Below, one piece after another: positions 7,921 through 14,509 of a stretch of DNA of 26,151 nt. The translations under genes were made by a program, and so were the position numbers. How positions within the stretch are numbered: position 1 is the first letter of the stretch; each line of letters starts with the position of its first letter. The notes under the pieces are model-generated. The model was not told where the DNA came from. It worked only from the letters and a program-made list of their open reading frames with translations, and did no database searches. This DNA comes from a virus: IMG/VR virus record IMGVR_UViG_3300030430_002890, positions 1 to 26,151 of that record; one strand, given 5' to 3'.

Positions 7921-7949
7921 TTGCAATCTACATTTGGTGCGGCTAATCT
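7921..7949 (+). promoter_or_regulatory. Weak candidate promoter for the isolated gene
   Basis: TTGCAA (7921-7926) and TAATCT (7944-7949) are 17 bases apart, downstream of a strong terminator and 40 bases before the next start codon. Both boxes match the sigma-70 consensus only partly. Position is the main argument, because the gene is insulated by terminators and would need its own promoter or readthrough. Confidence 0.22.
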
Positions 7950-7988
7950 GTCCATGTGCCCAATGGTGGGCCTGGAAGGAAATCAAAA

Positions 7989-8333
7989 ATGAATCTTGCA
8001 CCCCTGGCAAAAGCAAAGTTTGAATCAAACAGCACAATCAAAACAACGTACACGCGCGGTTCTCTGGACAACTTTGCACTCCACACAAGGGAGTTTCAAA
8101 TTGTGCGCTGTTCGGACCACTACGTTTGGTTGGCTGGACCAAAGGGCAAGCTGATCAAGCGCAAAATTCAGGTCAACGCTAAGGGGATCCAATATGTGTA
8201 TCCAGGGCGTGATTTAGGCCATTGCATGAATCTCTACGCATCGGACACTGTGAAGGAGGAGTTTGATCCATTTGCCGCTTTTGAAAACATGGCGGACCGG
8301 CAAGAATCCCGGAATGGCAATGATTATTGCTGA
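7989..8333 (+). CDS. Unknown 114-residue protein, likely moron
   Basis: I do not recognise this family. The protein starts 'MNLAPLAKAKF', is rich in Lys and Arg in its first 85 residues, and has a short acidic stretch ('VKEEFDPFAAFENMAD') before the C terminus. No signal peptide, membrane segment or known motif is seen. It could be a small beta-rich basic protein. ATG 7989 is chosen over the upstream GTG 7956 because SD GGAAGGA (7974-7980) lies 8 nt before it. A terminator stands on each side, and it interrupts the otherwise contiguous head-to-tail gene order. This is the layout of a moron, an added gene transcribed on its own. A structural role such as capsid decoration is the main alternative, given its place directly after the capsid gene. 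Confidence 0.75.
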   Translation: MNLAPLAKAKFESNSTIKTTYTRGSLDNFALHTREFQIVRCSDHYVWLAGPKGKLIKRKIQVNAKGIQYVYPGRDLGHCMNLYASDTVKEEFDPFAAFENMADRQESRNGNDYC

Positions 8334-8361
8334 ACAAACAACCCAAACATCAAACATTACA

Positions 8362-8388
8362 GGGCACCAAACGGTGCCCATTTTTTTT
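8362..8388 (+). terminator. Strong intrinsic terminator after the isolated gene
   Basis: A perfect 7-bp stem GGGCACC (8362-8368) / GGTGCCC (8373-8379) with an AAAC loop is followed by A and eight T (8381-8388), a textbook Rho-independent terminator. The stem sequence is the same as in the terminator at 7835-7862, although the loops differ. Confidence 0.92.
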
Positions 8389-8417
8389 GATTCCGAATAA
8401 TCACCAAAAGGGGCAGC

Positions 8418-9017
8418 ATGGATCCACATTATTTTGGCCTGAAACAAACCACGGCACCATCAGCAGCGGTGGTTGCAACATCCGATGCCAAAGCCTGGTT
8501 GCGCATTGACCATTCCGATGAAGATACCCTGATTGCCAGTTTGGTGACCAGGGCAACCAATGTTGTTGAGCATTTGACCAACCGGCAGATGATCAATGCC
8601 AGCTGGACCTACCAGGTGGACATGTTCCCCCACCAGGATGCTATTTTCTTCCCGATTGCCCCATTGGTTTCTGTGACATCCATCAGCTACACAGACGGTG
8701 ACGGAGCCAGCCAGACATTGCCCACCAGTGTGTATGGGGTTGGCACCATCCGTGACCCTGGCAGGATTTTCCTGAAGTCAGGCCAGGAGTGGCCAAGCAC
8801 ATTGGACCAAGCCAACGTGGTGACGGTGGTGGCTGTTGCAGGCTACGGCACCAGCGCGTCTGATGTACCAGAGCCATTGAAACATGCTGTGTTGATGCTG
8901 GTGAGCCATTACTATGAACACCGTGAAGCAGTTGACCCAAAGGGAAACACATTTGCGGAAGTGCCATTGGGCGTGAAAAACATTTGCCACCAGTTTGAGG
9001 TTGGGAAGGCGTACTGA
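8418..9017 (+). CDS. Head-tail connector (gp6-like / phiE125 gp8 type)
   Basis: A 199-residue adaptor that likely forms the ring below the portal. The N-terminal half has the helical signature 'DAKAWLRIDHSDEDTLIASLVTRATNVVEHLTNRQ' (about 24-58). It is followed by 'APLVSVTSISYTDGDG' and a C-terminal helical segment 'VPEPLKHAVLMLVSHYYEHREA', the usual arrangement of this family ('..P..l..A.l.l....YehR'). SD AAAGGGG is 4 nt before the ATG, a slightly short gap. It is the first gene of the head-tail joining and tail run after the terminator at 8362-8388, so a promoter or antitermination is needed upstream. The stop overlaps the next ATG (TGATG). Confidence 0.85.
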   Translation: MDPHYFGLKQTTAPSAAVVATSDAKAWLRIDHSDEDTLIASLVTRATNVVEHLTNRQMINASWTYQVDMFPHQDAIFFPIAPLVSVTSISYTDGDGASQTLPTSVYGVGTIRDPGRIFLKSGQEWPSTLDQANVVTVVAVAGYGTSASDVPEPLKHAVLMLVSHYYEHREAVDPKGNTFAEVPLGVKNICHQFEVGKAY

Positions 9018-9334
9018 TGCGCACTGGACCCATGCGGCATCGGGTTCAGGTTCAGAACCCATCAATGACTGTGGACGGCGTTGGGCAGCGCACAGCCAGC
9101 TATTCCACAGCCATCACCGTTTGGGCCAGGATTGAACCAAGCCGTGGTGAAGAGCTGCAAAACGCCAATCAGACCAAGGGACGGATCACCCACAAAATCA
9201 CCACCAGGTATGCCAGCCAAATCACCACCACATCTAGGCTGGTCTACAGCAGCAGAAATTTTGAGGTGGTGCAGGTCCTGAACAGGCTGGAAAAGGATGA
9301 ACAGCTGGAAATCCTGGCAAGGGAAATGGTATGA
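9017..9334 (+). CDS. Head closure / head-tail joining protein
   Basis: This 105-residue protein fits the small beta-barrel head-closure family (SPP1 gp16-like, Phage_H_T_join). Its start 'MRHRVQVQNPSMTVDGVGQR', then 'VWARIEPSRGEELQNANQ', 'ITHKITTRYASQITTTSRLVYSSRNFEVVQVLNRLE' reproduces the family pattern in order, with the typical length. It would seal the connector and provide the surface on which the tail docks. The ATG overlaps the previous stop by one base and the stop overlaps the next gene by four bases (ATGA). Confidence 0.85.
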   Translation: MRTGPMRHRVQVQNPSMTVDGVGQRTASYSTAITVWARIEPSRGEELQNANQTKGRITHKITTRYASQITTTSRLVYSSRNFEVVQVLNRLEKDEQLEILAREMV

Positions 9335-9879
9335 GAGTCTCCCAAAGCAGAAACAAAATGGGCCAGTTCAGCAGCAGCCTGGGGGTGGATGTTCAGTTGA
9401 TCGGGGCCAACCAGCTGATGCAGGCCATGAGCATTCTGGGTCATAAGGATGCCAAACGGATTGCAAAGCTGGCAATCAGAACAGAAACCAAGAAGCTCCA
9501 ACGGACTGCCCAGGAAGTTGTATCTGTTGACAAAGGCAAAACAAAAGAACAAATCCAGGTTCAAATCAAAAACACGGATGGTGGATTTGGATTCCTGGGC
9601 CGTGTTGGTGTTGGTTTGCGTGGTGGTGGTGAGGGGCCAGGCAAGCGGAGAAACGTTGCAGCCATCATTGAATTTGGGCGGCGTTCATTCACGCAAAAGA
9701 TTGTTGGCAGAAATGGCACAACGTATCGGGTCCGAATTCCAGCTGTGCCAGGCCAGTTCTATCTATCCAGGGCAGCTGAAAGGCACCTGCCAACATTCAT
9801 GGCAGACCTATCAAAAGAGTTTGACCGGCGGGTGAAAAACCGCATCAAACGGTTGGCAAAACAGGCAGGTATCAAATGA
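9331..9879 (+). CDS. HK97 gp10-like neck / tail completion protein
   Basis: This 182-residue protein sits where HK97 gp10-like proteins are found, between head closure and the DUF3168-type protein. Supporting features are the N-terminal helix with many basic residues, 'AAIIEFGRRSF' near 108-118 (the family's 'vEfGt' segment) and 'PAVPGQFYLSRAAERHLPTFMADL' (the family's 'pFl.pA' segment followed by an amphipathic helix). The C terminus is strongly basic. SD AAGGGA lies about 7 nt before the ATG. The assignment rests on short motifs and gene order and is good but not absolute. Confidence 0.75.
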   Translation: MRVSQSRNKMGQFSSSLGVDVQLIGANQLMQAMSILGHKDAKRIAKLAIRTETKKLQRTAQEVVSVDKGKTKEQIQVQIKNTDGGFGFLGRVGVGLRGGGEGPGKRRNVAAIIEFGRRSFTQKIVGRNGTTYRVRIPAVPGQFYLSRAAERHLPTFMADLSKEFDRRVKNRIKRLAKQAGIK

Positions 9880-10325
9880 CCACCAACAGCCCATTGGAAC
9901 GTGCCATATTCAAGAAGCTGTCAGAGGATTCAGACATCAGCAGCAGAGTTGGCACCAGGATCAGCCCACTGGTTTTGGACCAGGAATTGGCGCTGCCAGC
10001 AATCACCTATGAGGTTTCCACCAGCAGGCCATACAGTGACCTGTCTGGGGCCACCCAGCTGATCAGCGTGGATTTTGATTTTTTCTGCATGGGTGAAACA
10101 TTCCTAGATGCGTCTGACCTAGCAGAAGAGGTGCGGAAAGCATTGTCAGGGTTCAGGGGCAGCATTTTCATAAATGTGGGTGGCCTGATCAATGTGCAGG
10201 TTTTGGGGTGTACCCATACCAATGACCGAACAGATTATGCAGCCCCAGTTGATGGGGACCGGCAGGGAACATATATCAGGATGTTGTCATTCCTGATTTC
10301 TTATAGAGCTAACGCAACGGGATAG
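9876..10325 (+). CDS. Tail terminator / completion protein (DUF3168-like)
   Basis: This 149-residue protein resembles DUF3168 tail-completion proteins. It has an N-terminal helix 'SPLERAIFKKLSEDSDISSRVGTRI', then 'LALPAITYEVST' and a beta strand 'QLISVDFDFFCMG', a helix 'ASDLAEEVRKALSG' and a C-terminal strand ending 'MLSFLISYRA'. Such proteins cap the tail tube and join it to the neck. The ATG overlaps the preceding stop (ATGA) with no strong SD, so coupling is likely. It lies immediately before the tail-tube gene, as expected. Confidence 0.78.
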   Translation: MTTNSPLERAIFKKLSEDSDISSRVGTRISPLVLDQELALPAITYEVSTSRPYSDLSGATQLISVDFDFFCMGETFLDASDLAEEVRKALSGFRGSIFINVGGLINVQVLGCTHTNDRTDYAAPVDGDRQGTYIRMLSFLISYRANATG

Positions 10326-10332
10326 ATTCACC

Positions 10333-10752
10333 ATGGCAGCATTTTTGGGACAAGGCGCAACCATCAGTTGGAACGGTAACAACATCGGTCAGGTGTTGAG
10401 CATTGACGGACCCAACATGGAACGTGCCATGGTGGACACCACCCATTTGGGGACCAGTGCAACTGTTGACAGTGTTTCAGTGAAATTCAGAACATTCACA
10501 GCTGGATTTGGTGATGCTGGTGAAGTTTCCGTGGAAGTTCAGTTTGACCATGATGACACAGCCCAAGGAGCAATCTGGGATGATTTCACAGCTGGCACCT
10601 CACGTTCAGTTGTCATCACATTCAGTGATTCCGACACTTACACCTTCACGGCGTTTGTGCGTTCATTGAGCCACAGCCAAGCAATTGATGAAGTCAACCG
10701 TGCCACCATTGCGTTCAAGATCACCGGCGCTGTTGACCACACCACCGCATAA
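10333..10752 (+). CDS. Major tail tube protein
   Basis: A 139-residue subunit predicted to build the tail tube. The start 'GQGATISWNGNNIGQVLSIDGPNMERAMVDTTHLGT' is the usual opening of tail-tube proteins, followed by 'FGDAGEVSVEVQFDHDD' and alternating strands ('SRSVVITFSDSDTYTFTAFVRSL'). The C-terminal 'ATIAFKITGAVDH' also fits. It is a single-domain version without an Ig-like extension. Gene order (after the tail terminator, before the chaperones) agrees. SD is weak for this start. A strong SD for the following gene lies in the gap behind it. Confidence 0.85.
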   Translation: MAAFLGQGATISWNGNNIGQVLSIDGPNMERAMVDTTHLGTSATVDSVSVKFRTFTAGFGDAGEVSVEVQFDHDDTAQGAIWDDFTAGTSRSVVITFSDSDTYTFTAFVRSLSHSQAIDEVNRATIAFKITGAVDHTTA

Positions 10753-10780
10753 CACACACAGCCAAAAGGAGGGCTGACAC

Positions 10781-11155
10781 ATGGCAGATGTTTTGTTGTC
10801 AAGGGATGACATTTTGGGCACGGATGATTTGCACCTGGAACGGGTTGATGTTCCAGAGTGGAACGGCGTGCTGTATGTGCGGGTGATGACCGCTGGGGAA
10901 CGGGACCAGTTTGAAGCTGAGGTTTCAGGCGGCACCAAACGCAAACAGAACATGGTGAACCTGCGTGCCAGGTTGGTGTGTCTGGTGGCGTGTGATGAAA
11001 AGGGTGAAAAGCTATTTGAACCACTAGACGCTACAGCCCTGGGTGCCAAATCCGCTGCGGCGGTTGATCGGGTTTTCACGGTTGCGGCCAGACTCAATGG
11101 GTTCACCAGCCAGGATATTGATGACCTGGAGGGGGAATCCGCGCCCGACCAATGA
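10781..11155 (+). CDS. Tail assembly chaperone, G-like
   Basis: This 124-residue acidic protein stands between tail tube and tape measure, the place of lambda gpG-like tail assembly chaperones that coat the tape measure during assembly. Its sequence ('VPEWNGVLYVRVMTAGERDQFEAEV', then 'NMVNLRARLVCLVACDEKG..LF') matches the G-type chaperone pattern of many siphoviruses. SD AAGGAGGG (10766-10773) is excellent. The 3' end holds a run of five G at 11131-11135, and the next gene is in the -1 frame, open from 11125, so a G-T fusion by programmed frameshift is possible. Otherwise the ATGA overlap would couple the two genes. Confidence 0.78.
   Translation: MADVLLSRDDILGTDDLHLERVDVPEWNGVLYVRVMTAGERDQFEAEVSGGTKRKQNMVNLRARLVCLVACDEKGEKLFEPLDATALGAKSAAAVDRVFTVAARLNGFTSQDIDDLEGESAPDQ
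11131..11137 (+). other. Candidate -1 frameshift site in the tail chaperone pair
   Basis: In the G frame the codons read GAG GGG GAA. A -1 slip at the five-G run re-pairs GGG perfectly, and GAA to GGA needs one G-U pair. The -1 frame opens just after a stop at 11122-11124 and runs straight into the T-like gene. A stem CCGG/CCGG with a T-rich loop lies downstream at 11157-11172. The heptamer is not a classical lambda-type GGGAAAG, so use of the site is unproven. Confidence 0.4.
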
Positions 11156-11472
11156 GCCGGTTTTTGTTCCGGTTAGCGCTTGCATTGGGAATGACTGTCG
11201 GGCAGCTAAAGCGTGAAATGTCCAGCTTGGAGCTGGCATCATGGATTGCGTATGACCGCATCAGCCCGATTGGGCCAGAACGTGGTGACATCAACCAAGC
11301 CATTCAAACAGCGTTGATTGCCAATGCCCACAGGACCAAAGGGGCACGGGCGTTCAAACCTGCGGATTTTATGCCGTATGTAGATGGCGCTGACGGCAAG
11401 GCCAGAACAGCCGAACAAATGAAGGCAAAGCTGGGTTTCCTAGCGCGCATGTCCAAACCCAGGGAAAGCTAA
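11152..11472 (+). CDS. Tail assembly chaperone, T-like
   Basis: A 106-residue protein in the lambda gpT position. It has the pattern seen in T-type or DUF4035-like proteins: 'LALALGMTVGQLKREMSSLELASWIAYDRISPIGPERGDINQAIQTALIANAHR', followed by a 'FKPADFMPY' segment. It would be made either by re-initiation at ATG 11152, which overlaps the G-like stop (ATGA), or as the C-terminal part of a G-T fusion by -1 frameshift. The N-terminal stretch is hydrophobic, but this is better read as a buried helix than as a signal peptide, given the family pattern. Confidence 0.75.
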   Translation: MSRFLFRLALALGMTVGQLKREMSSLELASWIAYDRISPIGPERGDINQAIQTALIANAHRTKGARAFKPADFMPYVDGADGKARTAEQMKAKLGFLARMSKPRES

Positions 11473-13191
11473 ATGGCAACCGTCAAAGCCTTACACATTG
11501 CAATTGGAGCCAAAACGGATGGGTTTCGGCGCGGGCTGAAGCGTTCACAGAATGACCTATCCAGCTTCAAATCCAAAGTTGCAGGTGTGGGTGCTGGGAT
11601 TGCCAAAGGGTTTGCAGTTGGGGCAGCTGGAATTGCAGCAGTAGGAACAGCCATTGGGTTGGCCACCAGGTCATTTGCTGGGTTTGAATCTGGCATGTTG
11701 CGGGTGCAAGCTGTTAGCGGTGCCACAGCCCATGAAATGAAAGTGCTGACAGCCCAGGCAGAACAGCTGGGGGCCACCACAGCGTTTTCAGCCAAACAGG
11801 CGGCTGAGGGTATGGGGTTCCTGGGCCAAGCTGGTTTCAAGGCAGCAGAGATTCAAGCGGCCATGCCCAGCGTTTTGAACCTGGCAGCAGCAGGTGCAAT
11901 GGAATTGGCTGATGCGGCTGATATCACATCAACGGTGTTGCGTGGTTTTGGATTGCAGGCCAGTGAGGCCACCAACGTGGCTGATGTTCTGGCAAAGGCA
12001 GCTGCCAGTTCAAACACCAGCGTTCAGGAAATGGGTGAAGGGTTCAAGTTTGTTGGGCCAGTTGCCAGTGCCATGGGGATCAGCATTGAGGAAACAGCGG
12101 CAGCATTGTCTGTGTTGTCTGATGCTGGTTTGAAAGGTTCCCTGGCCGGTACAGGTTTGCGGCAGGCGTTGGTGAAGCTGGGGCCAGACATCATTGCCCA
12201 GGGCGGTTTGCTGCCAGCCCTGAAAGCATTGGATTCAGAAGGCATTGCAGCGGTGACAGCTGCCATGGACAATCTGGGAGCGCGGGCAGGTACAGCGGCC
12301 ATTGCCCTGGCAAACAACACAGGACGGGCTGAGGAGCTGAGAGAGAGCTACCAGAATGCGGGTGGATCCGCACAGGAAATGGCTGACACAATGATGTCAG
12401 GCGTGACTGGTGCGGGGCTGGAAGTCAAATCAGCGTTTGAAGCTGTGGTCAATTCTGTTGGCAAGGCGTTTGGACCATTCACCATTGGTTTGTTGGATGG
12501 AGTTGCAAAAGCTTTGCAGATGATGTCAGGCGTTGCAACCAACCTGGGTGAAACATTTGGGCTGACAGAAGAGGATGGAAAAGCAGCGTTCATGGGCATT
12601 ATCAATGTTTTGGAAACCCTTGCAATTGCTGGTTCCCATGTTGTTGATGTATTCCGTGCTGGTTTCTTAGGTGTGCGGATTGTGATTGGTTCGGTGCTGT
12701 CAGTAATTGTGGCAGGAATCACGGAAATGATTGCCCTGGCCCAAATGGCGGCTGAGGTGCTGGGGTTTGATGAAACGGCAGCAAAACTGCAAGCGGGTGT
12801 GAATTTTGCAGCTGATGTGCGTGATGAGTTGGCCAAGGGCGTGGAAGATGACATGGACACCATGGGTGGTCTGTTCCAGGGCACAGAAGTCAAAGAGTTT
12901 TTCAAAGACCTGCGCGGGGTGCTGGATGGTTCAGTGGTGACCATTGAAGAGCCACCACAGCTAGAGGTGCCAGAGGCAATCAAGGTTGAAGCACCACCAG
13001 AGCTGGAAGCAGCTGCGGCTGAAGTTGCCGATCCAGAAAAAATGAAATCAACAGCCGCTAGTATTCAAACAGTATTGGGTGCGGTGAAGGTTGATGCGGG
13101 TGCGGCCAAGAAGGATTCAGACAACCTGGAAAAGATTGCCAAAGCCACAACAGCGTTGGCAGACAGAACAGAGGAAGGGGCGTTTGTATGA
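11473..13191 (+). CDS. Tail tape measure protein, TP901-type core
   Basis: This 572-residue protein sets tail length and is threaded inside the tube. Residues 37-66 are a Gly/Ala-rich hydrophobic stretch. The TP901-type core follows: 'FAGFESGMLRVQAVSGAT..EM..LTAQAEQLGATTAFSAKQAAEGMGFLGQAGF', then 'LADAADITSTVLRGFGL'. Further hydrophobic segments occur around 370-430, and the C-terminal 140 residues are acidic with Pro/Glu-rich linkers. At about 0.15 nm per residue this predicts a short tail, near 85 nm. The ATG follows directly after the previous stop, with AGGGAAAG as SD. The last four bases overlap the next gene (ATGA). Confidence 0.93.
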   Translation: MATVKALHIAIGAKTDGFRRGLKRSQNDLSSFKSKVAGVGAGIAKGFAVGAAGIAAVGTAIGLATRSFAGFESGMLRVQAVSGATAHEMKVLTAQAEQLGATTAFSAKQAAEGMGFLGQAGFKAAEIQAAMPSVLNLAAAGAMELADAADITSTVLRGFGLQASEATNVADVLAKAAASSNTSVQEMGEGFKFVGPVASAMGISIEETAAALSVLSDAGLKGSLAGTGLRQALVKLGPDIIAQGGLLPALKALDSEGIAAVTAAMDNLGARAGTAAIALANNTGRAEELRESYQNAGGSAQEMADTMMSGVTGAGLEVKSAFEAVVNSVGKAFGPFTIGLLDGVAKALQMMSGVATNLGETFGLTEEDGKAAFMGIINVLETLAIAGSHVVDVFRAGFLGVRIVIGSVLSVIVAGITEMIALAQMAAEVLGFDETAAKLQAGVNFAADVRDELAKGVEDDMDTMGGLFQGTEVKEFFKDLRGVLDGSVVTIEEPPQLEVPEAIKVEAPPELEAAAAEVADPEKMKSTAASIQTVLGAVKVDAGAAKKDSDNLEKIAKATTALADRTEEGAFV

Positions 13192-14009
13192 CGTTACAGG
13201 CAGTTGAGGTTTCCAGACAACAAACTAATTCATCTGATGCCCAAACCGGCACCAGGGAGTTTTTGGTCTTTGAAGATGACCAAAGCCAAGATCAGCCAAC
13301 ATTGCAGCAGGCCATATCAGCCACAGGTATCAAGCTGTTCAAGCGTGACACAAACCCAGTTCTGGGCAGGTTGATTCCGCTGGAAGTGAACGTACAAACT
13401 GACCTGGAGGCCGTTGGAAAATTCAAAGTGAGTTGGCGTTATGGGCTAGAGGAAATCACTGAAACAGGCACAGAACCTGGTGACCCTGATTTCATTGATT
13501 TCAGCATCAGCCAAAGACCTGTTGCCGTGGACACATACCGCATTGATCCAGAGTTGGACATCCCTGGCACGGAATCTATCCTCCGAGATATAGCTGGCAC
13601 ATCGGTTGATTCAGGTGGTGAACCATTGACCACGTTTGTGCGGCAACAGGATTTGCAACTGACAGTGCGTTCAGAATCATTTGACAACATCCCGATTTCA
13701 ACATCTTTGGGGATCCTGTCCAGCAGAAACAGCACGGTGTTTTTGGGTGCGGCACCAGGGTTTTTATTGTTTACAGGGCTAAGTGTGCAGCGGGATGGGG
13801 TGAACAGCTACAACACAACGCTGACATTCACGTTTGATGAGCTGGCCCACAGAAGGCAAGTGCCAATCCGTGATGTCAATGGTGACATTACACCAAAGAA
13901 TGCTGGCACATCATCTGAGCCAAACCAAGTTGCAAAAACTGTTCACCTGATTCAGCCGTTTCCATTCACATCTGATTTCAATGATTTGGGCATTCCCAAC
14001 CCTGTCTGA
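13188..14009 (+). CDS. Unknown tail-tip protein 1
   Basis: This 273-residue protein directly follows the tape measure, where a distal tail (Dit-like) protein is expected. I see no recognisable Dit motif. The sequence is rich in Thr, Ser and hydrophobic strands ('FKVSWRYGLEEI', 'NSYNTTLTFTFDELAHRRQVPIRD'), consistent with a beta-rich structural protein, and has no cysteine, signal peptide or membrane segment. SD GAAGGGG lies about 7 nt upstream of the ATG. Stop and next ATG overlap (TGATG). It is probably part of the tail tip or baseplate, by position only. Confidence 0.8.
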   Translation: MTLQAVEVSRQQTNSSDAQTGTREFLVFEDDQSQDQPTLQQAISATGIKLFKRDTNPVLGRLIPLEVNVQTDLEAVGKFKVSWRYGLEEITETGTEPGDPDFIDFSISQRPVAVDTYRIDPELDIPGTESILRDIAGTSVDSGGEPLTTFVRQQDLQLTVRSESFDNIPISTSLGILSSRNSTVFLGAAPGFLLFTGLSVQRDGVNSYNTTLTFTFDELAHRRQVPIRDVNGDITPKNAGTSSEPNQVAKTVHLIQPFPFTSDFNDLGIPNPV

Positions 14010-14509
14010 TGAGAAACTATCCAAACATTTCAACTGGGCTGGGCAAGTTCACGCCAGATCTGTTTGCCAGGTTGATGGCCATGCTGGAGGTGTTTGAATC
14101 CAACCCAGACATCATGGCTAAACTTGACCAGCGGGGCAAGGGCATAAAGGCCAGGCGGGTTTTCATTGGCAAGATCACCCACACAGGCACCATTTCCACC
14201 AACCGATTCACCTACACCGTGACGGAACAGGAGCTGGCAGACTTCACCAGCGGCAGCCCAGACTATTTGTTTTCAGACAAATCAAATGGCATCACAGATA
14301 TGGTGGCGGTGAACACCGTGGAGGTTGCAAACACTTCATCATTTGCAGGGCCAGGTGTTGATTTGTCAGCTGCGGACTTTCCATCTGGTATGTCATTGCA
14401 AGCTGTGGCCACAGGCACCCTGGCAATCTGCAACATCCAGCGTGATGAAAACGGGGAACAGGTTGCATTGTTCACCATTGCCAATGCCATTGATGGCAGC
14501 TGTACCTGA
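14009..14509 (+). CDS. Unknown tail-tip protein 2
   Basis: I do not recognise this 166-residue protein. Residues about 1-50 are predicted helical ('FTPDLFARLMAMLEVFESNPDIMAKLDQRGKG') and the rest looks beta-rich ('TGTISTNRFTYTVTEQEL', 'MVAVNTVEVANTSSF'). The layout suggests a small oligomerising helix followed by a barrel, as in many hub or connector proteins of tail tips, but that is inference. It is fused to its neighbours by one-base overlaps on both sides and has no strong SD of its own, so its level should follow that of tail-tip protein 1. Confidence 0.78.
   Translation: MRNYPNISTGLGKFTPDLFARLMAMLEVFESNPDIMAKLDQRGKGIKARRVFIGKITHTGTISTNRFTYTVTEQELADFTSGSPDYLFSDKSNGITDMVAVNTVEVANTSSFAGPGVDLSAADFPSGMSLQAVATGTLAICNIQRDENGEQVALFTIANAIDGSCT

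Noticed and set aside
10638-11106. Two minus-strand frames over the tail tube and chaperone genes
   Set aside because: Antisense of well supported genes with no SD or motif.
12348-12983. 211-residue minus-strand frame inside the tape measure
   Set aside because: A mirror frame of a strongly supported gene, rich in Ser/Pro/Thr as expected from antisense codons, with no start signal of note.
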